Source: Adiantum capillus-veneris
Taxonomy: Eukaryota > Streptophyta > Polypodiopsida > Polypodiales > Pteridaceae
NCBI GenBank assembly: GCA_014529385.2
Contig: CM043971.1
Location: 85,368,340-85,432,339 of the forward strand
DNA: 64,000 nt
Direction: 5' to 3'
Below are positions 11,420 to 25,665 of this stretch, one piece after another. Position 1 is the first letter of the stretch, and every line of letters starts with the position of its first letter. A model generated the notes under the pieces. It was not told where the DNA came from, searched no databases, and saw nothing but the letters and a program-made list of their open reading frames with translations. A program made the translations under genes and the position numbers.

Positions 11420-13700
11420 TTTTATCAATCAAAGAAAAGAGAATTTTTCCTTGAAGAGATTCAATACTTAGGTCATATTATCTCTCAAGATGGTATCCGT
11501 ATGGATCCATCAAAGCTAGAGGTAATAAAAGCATCACCTAATCCAAGGAATCTACATGAGCTAAGAAGCTCTAATTGTATGTGTGCATAGTATAGACGCT
11601 TCATAGCAAAATGCTCTCAAATAGCAAGACCATTACATGACTTAACAAAGAAGAACGTTAAAGTACTCAGGGACTGCTAAGGAGCAAAATTCTTTTGACA
11701 AGCTCAAAGAGAAGCTTACCTCCCAACCAGTCCTTATGCTTTTGGATCTCTGAAAGCCATTTGAGGTCCAATCTGATGCTTGTGGTGATTGCCTTGGAGC
11801 AGTCTTGCTTCAAGAAGGTCATGCCATAGCATATGAGAGCCGAAGGCTCAATACGGATGAACGGGCCTCGAGAATTTATCAAAAAGACCTTTTAGCTGTT
11901 CTACATGTCCTAGACACATGGAAGCACTATCTATTGGGGACTCCATTTATTTTATGAACTGACCACCAAAGTCTGCAAACCAAGCTTTCCGACAAACAAA
12001 TGAGGTGGGAAGCTTTTCTTTTGCAATTTTATTTTCATATTACTCACATTGCTTGTAAGGACAATCAAGTGGCTGATGCACTTTCATGACAACCAAAAGT
12101 TAATGTGGTGTCTATAGCAACTCGCAATGATCTATCTTCTATGATAGATGAGTATGCTACTAACCCTGATGTTAGACATAATGTCCACCCTTGCTTTGGG
12201 GAAGAAAGAAGGGGCCATTCACCTTGCAGGATGGTTATCTTCTCCATGGCAATAGGCTATGTGTTACCCACTCCCTTCGTGACAAAGCTATGTATGAATC
12301 CCATGCTCCTCCCTATGTGGGGCATAGAGATATTCAACCTACTCTTTGAGGAGAAGAGACGTACTTCTATTGGCCTACCATGAAAGCGGACATACAAGAC
12401 TATGTTTCAAAATGTGTGATATGCCAAAAGACTAAGTATGATACAGGGAAGCAACCTGGATTACTCCATCCATTGCCAATCCCTAATTCCATGAAAGCGG
12501 ACATACAAGACTATGTTTCAAAATGTGTGGTATGCCAAAAGACTAAGTATGATACAGGGAAGCAACCTGGATTACTCCAGCCATTGCCAATCCCTAATTC
12601 ACCATGAGAGAGTTTATCCATGGATTTATCTTTGGATTATCCAAGTATATCCATGGGAATATGGGAATATGGACAATAATCAATAGATTTAGCAAGCAAG
12701 CACACTTTATTCCTATCAAAAAAGACTATTAAGGCATACAAAATGGCAACTCTCTTCATATCCTAGACTTTCAAACACCATGGATTGCCAACATACATCG
12801 TGTCAGATAGAGATCCTAGAATGACCAGTAATTTTTGGAAAGGTCTTTTTCAAAATCTAGGTACAAGATTGAATTTCTCTTTGGCCTATCACCCACAAAC
12901 GGATGGCCAAAGTGAGATAGACAATCTTACGATTCTTGATCTATAAAGACCTATGTTATAGAAGTAGATCAACGCTCACAATGGGAAAAGTACTTACCTC
13001 TTGTAGAGTACGCGTACAATAATATTGTCCATACTTCTACAGGAAAAGCACCTTTTGCAATCATTGAGGGAAGAGATAAAATTCCCTTGCTACTTAAAGT
13101 ACATGGGAAGATCTTCGCTGCCGATGAGTATATCCGTGACCTGGAAGAATCTTTTCAAAAGATTAAGGAGGCTATATCCATCTCTCAACAAAGGCAAAAA
13201 GTTTTTGTGCTCACAAGCATAGAAGGGCCTTAACGTCTAAACAAAATTATTGGGTCTCACTTAAGTTTCCCAAGGCTCGATTGATGCAAACAACGGGCAA
13301 AAATCCTACATGCCATCAAAAGTATTATGCTAAACTAGCAAAAAGATACTATGGTCCGATTCAAATTTTGAATCCAATCAATGAAATGGCTTATCAACTC
13401 AAGTTGCCCAACCATTGACTCATATACAATGGTTTTCATGTGAGCCTACTTAAGCCCTACAAAGGAGAGCAACCAAGTGAACAATTATTGAAGACCCTCC
13501 CAAAAGAGAAGACCAAGAAGAGGTGCTATAACCCGAAGCTATCCTTCAGCATGAAGACAAGGTACTACGACATGTTAAGATTATCCGACAGTATCTTATT
13601 CAGTTCAAAAATTATCCTTTTGAAGATGCTAGATGGATGCAAGGAATACAGCTAAAGGATAGTATAAACCTTGTCAGTGCTTATAATGCTATGTTAGTAT
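11420..13700 (+). pseudogene. Decayed Ty3/gypsy pol (RT end, RNase H, integrase, tail)
   Basis: Similarity starts in the late reverse transcriptase (EFFLEEIQYLGHIIS near 11440). It continues through RNase H in shifting frames (SDACGDCLGAVLLQEG near 11775, TDHQSLQ near 11960, KDNQVADALS near 12060), the integrase zinc finger (CVICQKTKYDTGKQPG near 12410) and the integrase core ([12 protein letters not shown] near 12800, [10 protein letters not shown] near 12890). It ends with the chromo-like tail (KIIRQYLIQF, WMQGIQLKDS). Many stops and shifts show it is dead. The order RT-RH-IN is gypsy rather than copia. I found no clear LTR pair for it. Confidence 0.85.
12381..12602 (+). repeat. 111-bp tandem duplication within the gypsy integrase zinc finger
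   Basis: The segment starting TGAAAGCGGACATACAAG at 12381 repeats at 12492 with a few substitutions (ATATG/GTATG, CCATC/CCAGC). The unit is 37 codons, so the duplication keeps frame and doubles the CxxCQK half of the integrase zinc finger. Confidence 0.85.
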
Positions 13701-14860
13701 AGTAACAAAATGTACATGTTTCTTTTAAATGATCAATGTTTTCTCTTATAAGACTAGTTCTCTTTTTGTTGTGCACAAATTTAAGTAGTATGCATGCTTA
13801 GAATCATGTTTGTGATGACGACGTCTCTCAAACACCAAGTAGAATTTGTCACTCTACTTGGGAGAATGAAATGACTAAAGAGCAGACATGCTTGCGGCAT
13901 CTACGTCTCCCAGGCACCAAATAGATTAGTCATCCATCTTGAAATGATGTCGTAGGGTAAAAGGGGATCCTTTACCCGCTCAGAAACATTGAGTAATGAC
14001 TAAGGCTTTATCTCTTCTAACTCATAGTAGTCGAGGACGACTATGATTTCAAGAGAGAAGTAATTTCATAAAATCTAATATCTAACCAACCAAATGATTT
14101 TCTCATCTTAAACTGATCATTTAATGTGGGAGAATAATTGAGAACAAGGGTTAGAATATATAAATGTGCTTATGGGTCTATCTCAACACGGGGCCAATGG
14201 TAAAGGGATCCAACTAAGAAATGATATGTCAAAGAGCAAGGTTATCTAATGGAGCTTAAAGACCTTAGGGTTAGCTTTATTAAAGACCTCCAATGGTTAG
14301 TGTTAAAAGTCATTTGACCTTAGGCAAGCTAGGGTTGTGCTCAAGGTGGGAACCCGTCCCAAGCTTGAGGTGGTTGTCGTGCTTGCTGAACTAAGGTGCT
14401 TGAGGTGCTTAATGACTAAGGTGCTAAGGTGCCCATGGCTAAGGTGCTTGAGGGGCTAAGGTACTCAAAAGTCAATGCATATCCCTACAAAGGGGGGATA
14501 GCCCTCGTTGTAGGGGCTAGAGAGAGAACACAAACACCCTCACACAAGGCATCCTTGGTACAAAGAAAGCAGCAATGACACTTGTCAACCTCCTCCTCAT
14601 GTTACCCTCATAGTGTGCCTAAAGCCTATTGGTTAGCCTCCCAAGGGGTCCAATGATAGTTTAGTTGATTTAATTAATTATCTATGCATTTATCAAGTCC
14701 TCTCTCTCAAAGGGGAAAGGGGGACACTTGTCCCAAGGCTACCCTTGTTGCTTGATATGCACTAATCATGTGATTGGACAAGATTGAGGAGGTCCAATCA
14801 AGTGCTAGAAAGTGCTAGAAGAGGGGGTCAACCAAAGCAAGCTTGGGGGGTATGCTCTCC
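13701..14860. other. Non-coding region downstream of gypsy pol
   Basis: No gene seen. It probably holds the untranslated 3' end and LTR of the gypsy element (a GTCGAGGACGAC motif near 14032 is typical of the end of such internal regions), but I could not pair LTRs. A short imperfect minisatellite of AAGGTGCTTGAGG-like units lies at about 14385-14470. Confidence 0.45.
14385..14470. repeat. Imperfect minisatellite, about 12-20-bp units
   Basis: Repeated variants of CTAAGGTGCTTGAGGTGCT follow each other five or six times with irregular spacing. The local sequence is non-coding. Confidence 0.5.
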
Positions 14861-14863
14861 CAG

Positions 14864-14887
14864 ACACACACACACACACACACACAC
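14864..14887. repeat. (AC)12 microsatellite
   Basis: Uninterrupted AC dinucleotides covering 24 bp. Confidence 0.95.
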
Positions 14888-14964
14888 TCATTGTGTAAGT
14901 TGCAAGTGCAAGAGATCCATCTCCTTCTCCAAGCTAGTAGAGAAGTTGAGAGCCTACACCACCA

Positions 14965-14999
14965 CTCTTGGCTATGGAATGCAAATCCATAGCCAAGAG
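14965..14999. repeat. Perfect inverted repeat, 14-bp arms, 7-base loop
   Basis: CTCTTGGCTATGGA at 14965-14978 is the exact reverse complement of 14986-14999, with ATGCAAA between. It could form a hairpin in DNA or RNA. No gene or terminator context explains it. Confidence 0.8.
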
Positions 15000-16776
<1,777 letters not shown>

Positions 16777-16974
16777 TTGTGATTTCTTATCAGCAACGCA
16801 TACCTTATTTCAAAAACGCTTCACATGGTGGCTATTAGGGTATTCACCTTTTCCTTGTTAACATAGCACTGCACCATGGATTCAGACTTAGACATGCACC
16901 ACGCATTCAATTTCAAAAACTTTGTGGCTATTAGCATACTTTTCGACTATAACAAGATACTCTCATGGAAGGTA

Positions 16975-18254
16975 TCCACACGGAAACTAGCACAAGCAAC
17001 ACCATAGAATTGTCTCATCTACAAGAGTTAAGAAAACTTCAAATACGCATGTCTTTTTTGGAATCAACGTTTGCACACTTGAATGAAAATGTCACTAGAA
17101 TGTCTAATATGATAGTGCAATTCTTGAATCAATAGGCCAACGTATTTGCAAGTGAGTGGCCTCAAGTTTTTTCTAGCTGTCGGCCTAAAAATCCCACCCT
17201 TGGCATGTTGAAGCAATGCTCCAATCTAGACCCATTTCCAATTCTCACTCAGAATGAGGTGGATGAGTTGTTGAAAAACACAAAGCTGCCAATTTTTTGA
17301 GGGGAGGACAAAGAGCACAACAAGGATGCAATAAATATCATCCTGAGTAAATGGGATGATATTCACAATCTACGTTGGAATCTGTATGCATTCATTGTAA
17401 ACTAGTTTAATATTAGAAGGTAAAGCCTATTAATGGTGGATGTCACTCAAGGTGAATGGCAGTGTACCATGCACATGGATTGCCTTCAAGGATGTGTTTA
17501 GAAAAGAATGTATACTCACTAATGAGAAGGAAAAAAATTAGAATGCATGGGATATAGATGTTATCCTCAAGTTAGAGGGTCTAGACACCTTCCAACAGGT
17601 ATGTGGATTCATCCGTGGATTAACTCCTATGCTTAAGAAGCATGTTAAAAACCTAAGAACCCAAGAAACTTGAGGAAGCTATAGTGAAAGCTCATATTCA
17701 TGATGATCCAAATAAAATAGCATTGCATAGCACACAAATACTTGACACTTCAAAGGCATGTACATCTCAAAGTCATAGCAAGAGGGAATTTGCAGTAGCC
17801 TCATCTAATGTGTCCAAGAAGCCCAAGGAGCCTAGAGGCCATCTGTCAAGTGAGGAATTGGAAATAGCAAAGAAGGAAAAATTATGTTTTAACTGTTTGG
17901 GGAGTGGGAATGGCAAAAAGGATTGTCCCAAGTGGAAATCTAATGCCTAAGGTAAGGAGAAAGTTGTGCACATGGTGTAATTTCTTCCCTTGGAATCATC
18001 TTCTTGTTATTCTAATGTAGAAGTACACATACTTAAGTGGTTGATGAGTGCATTATTACAACCACTATGTGTGGCAACTGACTTTTGGCCCACATGAGCT
18101 TGTGAGAATGCATGGTTCTGTCCGCGGTCACAAGGTGAGAATCCTAGTAGATGATGGAGCATCTCACAATTTCATTAACTACAAGTTAGTGAAACATCTC
18201 AATATATCCCACATCCTTAGTTCCCACCACTACAAAGTAGCTAGATGGCCATGA
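16975..18254 (+). pseudogene. Ty3/gypsy gag-protease remnant
   Basis: From the ATG at 16975 a gag-like frame (MEGIHTETSTSNT, then LESTFAHLNENV) runs with many stops. A readable piece at 17684-17950 ends in a zinc knuckle CFNCLGSGNGKKDC, where the usual His is replaced by Asn. Downstream, 18048-18254 reads a retroviral-type aspartic protease (GHKVRILVDDGASHNFI), with DDG in place of the usual D-S/T-G. No reverse transcriptase follows. Dead 5' half of a gypsy element. Confidence 0.75.
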
Positions 18255-18963
18255 TGCTAAAGTGTGGGGTACACAAGCTAAGGGGGTACCTCTTCAGATC
18301 TAAGAAATCCTTGAATTTTCAAGTGATGGTATGGATAGAGCAGTTGTGATGCTAATTTGGGAGTGGTTACATGGGTTAGGATCATCATTATATCATAAGA
18401 TCGAGTCTTTGTCTTGTTGTAAGCAAAACCTCCCCAGGAAAATATGGGTAACCTAAAAATTTGTTGCCATCATAACATAATCTTTCAATAATCAATAGAT
18501 TCCCCGCTTCATAGAGCATATGGATAAACTACCATAGACTTTGCACATAAAGGCATCCTCCTGGATCATATGTCTTGAAATGAAGATGTTATTCTTGATC
18601 ATTACAGCACCCTTCTAGCTTATATGACATCAAAGAATCATGAATTGCGTATAATATCATGTATACTTCAAAAAACATACCACCATGGCATACATCCAAC
18701 ATCATGTAGCCATATTGAATATGCTTTCATGAATTCTTTGGATCCACCTAATTCAAATGTCATCAATAACACATAGCATTGATGATCCATACTATGAATT
18801 ATTGATTCAAAAGACATCATCCATATTCTTGTGGTAATGGTAGGACCAGGGTGGCACGGCCCTAGGCTAAACATGTATTGGATCTCCAAAAGAGGTGCTA
18901 GGTGGCTTATAAAGGAGTACGGATGGGTGGATATGAGGATGCATAAGTCCCTATGGGCTTTCA
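18255..18963. other. Unassigned; possible LTR end
   Basis: No gene. The last part (about 18838-18963) begins TGGTAGGACCAGGGTGGC and ends GGGCTTTCA just before a PBS-like motif, so it may be an old LTR. I could not find its partner. Confidence 0.35.
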
Positions 18964-18976
18964 CTGGTATTAGAGC
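18964..18976 (+). other. PBS-like motif
   Basis: CTGGTATTAGAGC differs by one base from the initiator-Met PBS core CTGGTATCAGAGC and follows a CA dinucleotide. It probably marks the start of an old LTR element's internal region; no gag follows in readable form. Confidence 0.45.
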
Positions 18977-21900
18977 TTTTTTGTTTTTGGGATAGAGGGG
19001 GTTGTGGACACTTGCATGTGCATGGGACAAAAAGCTTCTATGGCATCCTCATCGAGACTCGTGAAACAGTGCGTGGGTATCATCCCTAGCACATACCCAA
19101 GCCCCACAAGCAGCCTACATCAATTCAAGTGCGAGTGATCTTGGCAGATTTTCACTAGCTTGAGGACAAGCTGTCGTCTCTATAGCACTCTCATCCAAGC
19201 ATCACATGCGGACTATCGTTTCTCCTTCTCCTTCACATCTCTATTGTTTCCATTGCTGCTTCTTGAGGTGTTTGAGCTCACACTCAAAGGACAATAACCT
19301 TAGAATTTTGGCCTTTTGGAGGGGTAAACAAACCACCCTTATCCACAATAAGGCAAAGGAAACAAGGGAAGGCTTTGTGGAAACTCTCCAATGTGAATAT
19401 TAGCAAGGAAATGTTAGAGGAGAAAAAATATAAAATACGGAGTTTTTTTACTTTATGGATTTGGGGAACACCACATGCCCCTTCAACCCAATTTTGCAAG
19501 GTGGTGCCTGACAAAAAATTCGACAACAAGTTCATACTTTACCTTTGGATATTCGGTTAGCCTTGGGAAATCTAAGGTTTGATTTGTCAATGCAATTATG
19601 ACATGCATCAATTGCAAGCTACTAGAATAATTAAGATCCAATCTTCTCGTGCTACGATCACCCTTATTTCAGTCTCTCTATATGTCATTATAATTGGTAT
19701 GACGTGTCATGTTTGAGTACATAGAAAGATTTGGCATGGCCATATAGGAGTAAGGTTCAGCTCTTGGCAACCTCAAGCAATACTACATACATGCAATTAC
19801 ATAAGAAGAGCATATAACATGTCTCCTCTCCACATAGTGTACATGAGCAGGGAGGAAGGGAGCAAGCATGGGTTATCAATCAACTCACCAATCAATGAAC
19901 AATTGTCCTTTTCTTAGCAACATCAAGGGTGAATTTTTCTCTTTCGAGATCTTGCAAGAGTGGACCAAGGGCCAAAGCTCCCCAGGGGATATTATAAGGA
20001 TCAAGGCTATGTACAAGGCTACTCAAGCACCAGGCCTATGTATTAAGTGGATGTCAAAGAAGAAGACAGGAGCAAGGACAACATGGCAGAGGCCTTAGTC
20101 AACCAGGTACATCGCATTATTTGCTTTTTTTTTTTTAGATTATGTTTTTCAAGACATACTAAATCATTAAAGGTTTCAACACCTTTGAATTGTGGCATTG
20201 GATTTAGCAAAGAAAGCAAGGCAAGTTTGGTTACAATGTGGCTATAACGGCTTGGCCCTTGAGAGTTTTATCATGCATGGCATGTGAACGTCTTGATGAT
20301 GACTTAGAGAAGGCTTTGAGCAAAGAAGTTCGACAAAGGTTTCATTATTGAGTTGTCAATATTTGAAGCAAGGCTTCGGTTTTACGAATATGAAATGGTA
20401 GCTTCAAGAGTTTGAGATATGCTATCACCATACAGACTTGGGGGGCTTTGCAATTGTACTCAACCAGCTATCCAATGGGTGTTGGCATGAACCAAGCCAA
20501 GGGGATTACAAGATACATAGTAAGGGATTCCAAAGGTAAATTACACCTCAACACCCTATTTTTAATTTTCTTTATGTGTTCCTTATCTTTAATTTGGCAA
20601 GGATCATAACTTGCTAAGTGAGGTGTTTTGAAGGCCATCATAGGAAGCAAGGCTTTTTGCCACATCCAAAGACTTTCTCGTTGATTTAGGATCTATGACA
20701 CAACACCATGCAGCTAAGGAATTAGCATTCTAATTGCAATACAAGTTCACATTTTACGTACAACAAGGTTGAATCGTACTTGAATGCATCAACACCATTT
20801 TTGGATAGTGCAAGCCACTTAAGAGTATTGCCTAAATCATAGAGGTAGATCCTTCATTGTGGCCAAGGGATTATCAATCTATTCTTTATGAGTTGCATGC
20901 AAGTCGTTCCAGTAAGGTAGACTTAAATCATAGAGGTAGATTTTTTCATTGTGGCCAAGGGATTATCGGTCTATTCTTTATGAGTTGCATGCAAGTCATT
21001 CCAGTAAGGTAGAATTAATTCCACCCAAGAAATTTTTATGCTTCCAATGCAATGCAAGATACTTGGTCAAGGACATTGCTGCCACCTATCGATCAATTAT
21101 TTGCCTGATATTCACCATGATAGATTCAAATCAAGATGGTATATGCATGCAATCTAGTTGCAAGATTACTTCAAAATAGATGTTTGTTTCCAATAATTTT
21201 TATTGAGGATTCTCCTATTGAAGATGTTATAGGAGTTACTCATTGGAATTGGAGCTAATCTCTTCAAACAACTAATTCAAGTGTTAGAATTTAAAGCTAT
21301 TGGTTATGTTGTTAGTTCAGTTAGCGAGACTGGGATAGAGAACTGACTGGACTGAAATAGATAACTAGACTAGAAGATTATACTAAAATGAGAGACATAT
21401 TGAAAGACTGGAATGAGTATTTGCACATTCCAATTAAGAGCTCAAGGACAACCAGTACAGTGTATAATGAGATTAAGTGCAAACGGTTACAGAAGCAATG
21501 ATTACAGAGTGAAGCCATAGGCAAAGAACTTGTAACTCGAGAATGCTTAGAGAGCTTAAGCCAAAGCAAGCTAAGAAGTAAACAACTAAGATGCTAAGAA
21601 GCCCAATTACAATTGAACGGGTCCTATTTATAGCTCCCAGGAGTTACTGTAGTAACTACCTGCAATAATTACTGCTGGCGTGACTGTTCCACTTTTCTAC
21701 CTTCTAAGCGATAGTTCCCACCTGTCGGGATTGTCCTCGCCTTCTACGTCCTTCCCTCCTTTCTTGATTTTTGGTATAACTCCAAAATTTCTGAAAAAAA
21801 TCCACGGCTTGATTTTGATTGATTGTTGAGGAAACCATCTGGCCTTCTGGTTGGCTTAAACCCTAAACCCTAAATCCTTCTGGTTGCTGATTTGGCCGAT

Positions 21901-22045
21901 GTTCCTCATGGTATGGCCGATGTTCCTCGTGGCAATACACTTTTGGTATTGCTAGCTTTATACCTTACTCCATGCTTGTCGAGTGCTTGATACCCCTATA
22001 GTTTTAATTCCAAGGGTGCCTAGCCAAATAAATTCCAGTGTCTCA
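18977..22045. other. No recognisable gene; old repeat debris
   Basis: Short unsupported frames only. It contains a 91-bp tandem duplication (20833-21013) and, near 21899-21940, two copies of GGCCGATGTTCCTCRTGG. A TTTAGGG-type doublet on the minus strand (near 21860) is too short to be telomeric. Confidence 0.5.
20833..21013. repeat. 91-bp tandem duplication
   Basis: TAAATCATAGAGGTAGAT... at 20833 is repeated at 20924, with few substitutions, as far as CCAGTAAGGTAGA. Non-coding. Confidence 0.85.
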
Positions 22046-25000
22046 CTAGGAAAATCCACCGTCTAATCCTGAGATGGAACTACCCAGTATCTTTCCACTG
22101 AAACCGCTTCCTCTTGCCCTTCTTCTGTGCTGGTGCCTCAGAAGTCCCGGTGCGAGCATTGTCCTTCTGGATAAGTCTTTAAATGGCCTCCTACTCAAGC
22201 TAATCTTGCCTTTCGGACATCTCAAATTCATAAGGCATGAGAGGATTGTAAGTTTTGGTGTCGAGATCATACAAAGTTTGTCTACCCTTTGTCATACGGG
22301 TTCTAGCCAATTTATGACAATGCGAGGTTGTGTGGATCCATCCCTGCGGAAGAGGCTGATTTGTTTTAATTCTTGCTTCAAAGAGGATCTCAACCATCTC
22401 TTTGTACTGTGGCCCCAGTCCTGGTTTAGCAGTGAAATACTTTTCAGGGACCTTAGAGGATTCCACAGTCAGTTGAAGCAACTGATTTGTGATCTTTGTG
22501 AGACCACAGAGCTGGATCTTCCATTGTCCCATATAGAGTTTGACTATCTGCATTTCTCCTTGCAGTTCCATGACATCATTCAGTTTGAGAGCATCATTGA
22601 TCAGGGTTTGCCAGGTTTTTCATTCTACAGTGGCTCGCTCATACCTGTCCTGAAGTTCATTCATAATATTGAAGTAGGTGAGCCGATCCATTGGTTCTGG
22701 ATGCTGAGGATATAGAGCTGAGAAAAATCTGGCGCAGTTCAGCTTCTTTAGCAGGCAAGGCATATAGGAGAAGTGGTGAATCGGACACAAATTATAAAAA
22801 ATTGAGAACAACCTGGTTCTCCTGCTGCATCATCTTCCTAGTAGCTCGGACTAGCTGAAAGAGTCATCGGAGAGTAGTTGCCTATTCTCCTACCGTCATT
22901 TGAGTCCGAGGTCCTTTACTACTAGAAGTCTGATCTTCAATGAGATCTGGCACCCTTTGGTCCAAAACTCCTCTGGCAATTTTCATTTGAAGTAAAACTT
23001 CTTTCAAATGATTCCGCACTTCCTTCATGCACTTGTATGAAGGCCTGTTTCCAAGCAGTAGATCTAGTTCAAGGGCTAGAGAATGTCGGTCTGCCAGTGT
23101 GGATTGATTATCCAATCATCAAAAGTTAGCGCCCACTCAAGTACCCTTTCCAGCAGCTAGATTCTGTTGGGATGCTCAAGAAATTGACACAATTCTTGAT
23201 CGTGGAAGGCAACTGATCCTAGTAATAGGAGCTTGTTTATGTCTCAATCTCTTGTTCAATGTGATGAGCTGTAGTGAATGTTTCTCATCACCCTTTAAGG
23301 TCTCAATCACAGCTTTGGCTTTTCCTTTCCCATCTAGACTATGTTGTGGCTGGTGTGCTGGATAGCCTCCAGTGTTGTCCGTCTGTTCATTGCCTAGTTG
23401 CTGATCCTCAGCCCGCTGCTCTCATGACTGCTGGTTTGGCTGGTCTTTGTTGGGCTAACTGCCCCTTGTGGCAACTGATCCACCAGCAGCAGAACCCACA
23501 GGTGGGGAAGGAGGAAAGTCATTATCATCATCAGCTTTGTCTGCTGGTTCGTCCTCCCGTTCCTCATCCTGCTCTTTTTCTTTCTCAGAATCCACATCAG
23601 GATCATTCTGCTTATCAATATAGTCCAGGATAGCTTGATTTGCTAAAGCACTATTATATTTAGAAAGCTTATCTTGAAAATCACTCCGCATGGTCTCCAT
23701 AAGTTCCTTCAGATTATCCATATTCAGAGCAACATTGATTTTTGGATTCAAAATATCAACCAAGTTATTATATATATACCTCTCTGTTGTTAGAGAATCT
23801 TTCAATGCAGTGTGACTAGTCAGTAGCGCGTTGAAATCAACCCTCTTCATTCTCAGCATAGTCTCAAACCTGTCAGCATTTCTGACAGCCTCTACCTTGT
23901 CTTCAGTTAACTGCCTATTCTCTATTTCAAGCTTGAACAGTATCACTTCCAGTGTTTGAATTGTCCTGGCTGAGTGGTTTTCAGTAATACTATGCCTCAA
24001 AGATTGTGCCCTTATATCCTGCTTCAATTTTTGAATTTGCTGCTAGATGTTTCCTAGTCTTCTTTTAGCTTAGTCACTTCATCAGTGGAAGCTGAGGCAT
24101 CCATCATTTTTCCCAAAGCATTGACAATTGTGTTCCATGATGATTGGATAAGCACTGAGCAACCATCTACTACTATTGCCGGGTCAGATAGAATTGGCTC
24201 ATAAATCGTGACAGGAGCCATGTATGGTAATGTTGCGAAGTCATGTTTTTGAAGAACTAGTTGTCCTTTGAGAGTGTGATTCTGCAACAACTGTTGTAGT
24301 CTGTCCTTTTTGACTAAGGATAAAGCTAATTCACTGAAAGGAATAGGAATTTTGCTGGCTGGACTGGCAGGTTCTGGACCCTTTTTCTTGTCAGTATGAA
24401 CCGCTAGGCTGATCAGCACTGGACCTTTCTTGCTGGTCCTTTCTAGCAATGGTGTCTGCTGGAATCTTCTTTTCCTGCTGGCTGGTCCCAACAGTGGTCC
24501 GTACTGGAGTTTGTTCTTCAAGTGTGTGCTAGAGTCTGTTCTTCATGTATGGCTGAAGTTTGGCCTACTGAAAGTTTTGTAGTAGGCAAAGACTTAACCT
24601 GACGTTCTAGTTGCTTTAAGAAAAAGCACTGCTTTTGGCCAATGTAGCCTTCGGTTTCTTCGAACTACTGCCCACCACCTATGTAGCCTTCCTCTTTTGT
24701 CCAGTTAAAGCCAACTGAGTACCTGAGCCTCTTCATCTAAAGAGAGCTCAACATTATTAGTCTTTGGAATGGGCTTCTGACTCCAAGCCATGCGTACGTG
24801 ATAATGAGCATCTCGAGTAGTTTCCTAGTAGAGAAATTGCCAGACATACCAAGCTTTGAAAACATTCTAAGATTTCCACTTGGTAGTCTGTTGGAGCACA
24901 TTATGCAATAAGATTTGACATGAGTCGATTTTGGCTGTAGCATCTAATCTTTTTGCGAGCAACATAGAAAACAACTTTTCTGACACATACGTAGGGTTGT

Positions 25001-25665
25001 TTTTTAGGCTAACCGCTTCAGCCACAAATTTGTAAGCTACGGGGACGTCCAAACCTGCTACTGGAACCCCTTGTGCACTAGCCTTTTGTTTTTTCTTGGC
25101 TGCTTCATCTTCCTTGAGAGCCAAACTTATCTGTTCTGCAGTTATTGTGGTCGGCTTTGGCTCATTGGGCATTTTGAAAGCATAAGCAATACTATCAGGA
25201 GTTGCTGTGACTTTCATCCCATTGACTACAACACTTCCATCCTCGGCATTGAAAGAATCAAGAACCTGATTGATTATAGCCATGTCAAAATCAATTCTTG
25301 TAGCTTGCACCACCACATGCAAATCCCACAGTCGCAACAACGCACAACGCTTCGGCTTGCTCAGTGAACACATACCATTGTATCTTGCTATGGGGAATAA
25401 GTGGTAGAGAATCTTTAAGAGCGGTGATGACTGTCGAACGTTCATCTCTGGTATCCTGCATCTTCTCCGACATTTTTCTTCTACCCATGCAGTGTGAGGA
25501 TGGTAAGTCTAAAGAGGAAGAAGACTTACTTGGATAGTCAAAGCCATAGCCAGGTGTGTCTGGTAGGGATAGATAGTGATCGACAAATTCTTTGGATGAG
25601 GAGGTGTGTGGTTGTAGTGAAGAAGCCTCAGAGCTTGGCGATGGCGAGTGTGTAACTTTTATCAA
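22046..25665 (-). pseudogene. Long broken ORF family of unknown function
   Basis: Reading down the minus strand, long pieces in shifting frames look like one protein of over 1,000 residues. The pieces are 25665-25291 (Ser-rich start, then SLPLIPHSKIQWYVF), 25445-24867 (FDMAIINQVLDSF, VVVNGMKVTATPDSIAYAF, a Lys/Ala/Glu-rich linker), 24521-24054, 24027-23455 (coiled-coil-like, ending in a long acidic run and Pro/Ser), 23115-22882, and 22571-22200 (VESSKVPEKYFTAKPGLG). Low-complexity and heptad-like stretches are seen, with no zinc knuckle, protease or reverse transcriptase. The IQWYVF/VVVNGMKV part loosely resembles plant transposon-carried proteins of unknown role. I think it is cargo or gag of a non-autonomous element. 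Confidence 0.5.

Noticed and set aside
21855-21885. Telomere-like CCCTAAACCCTAAA
   Set aside because: Only two units. Such short doublets are common in plant promoters and repeats and are not a telomere.
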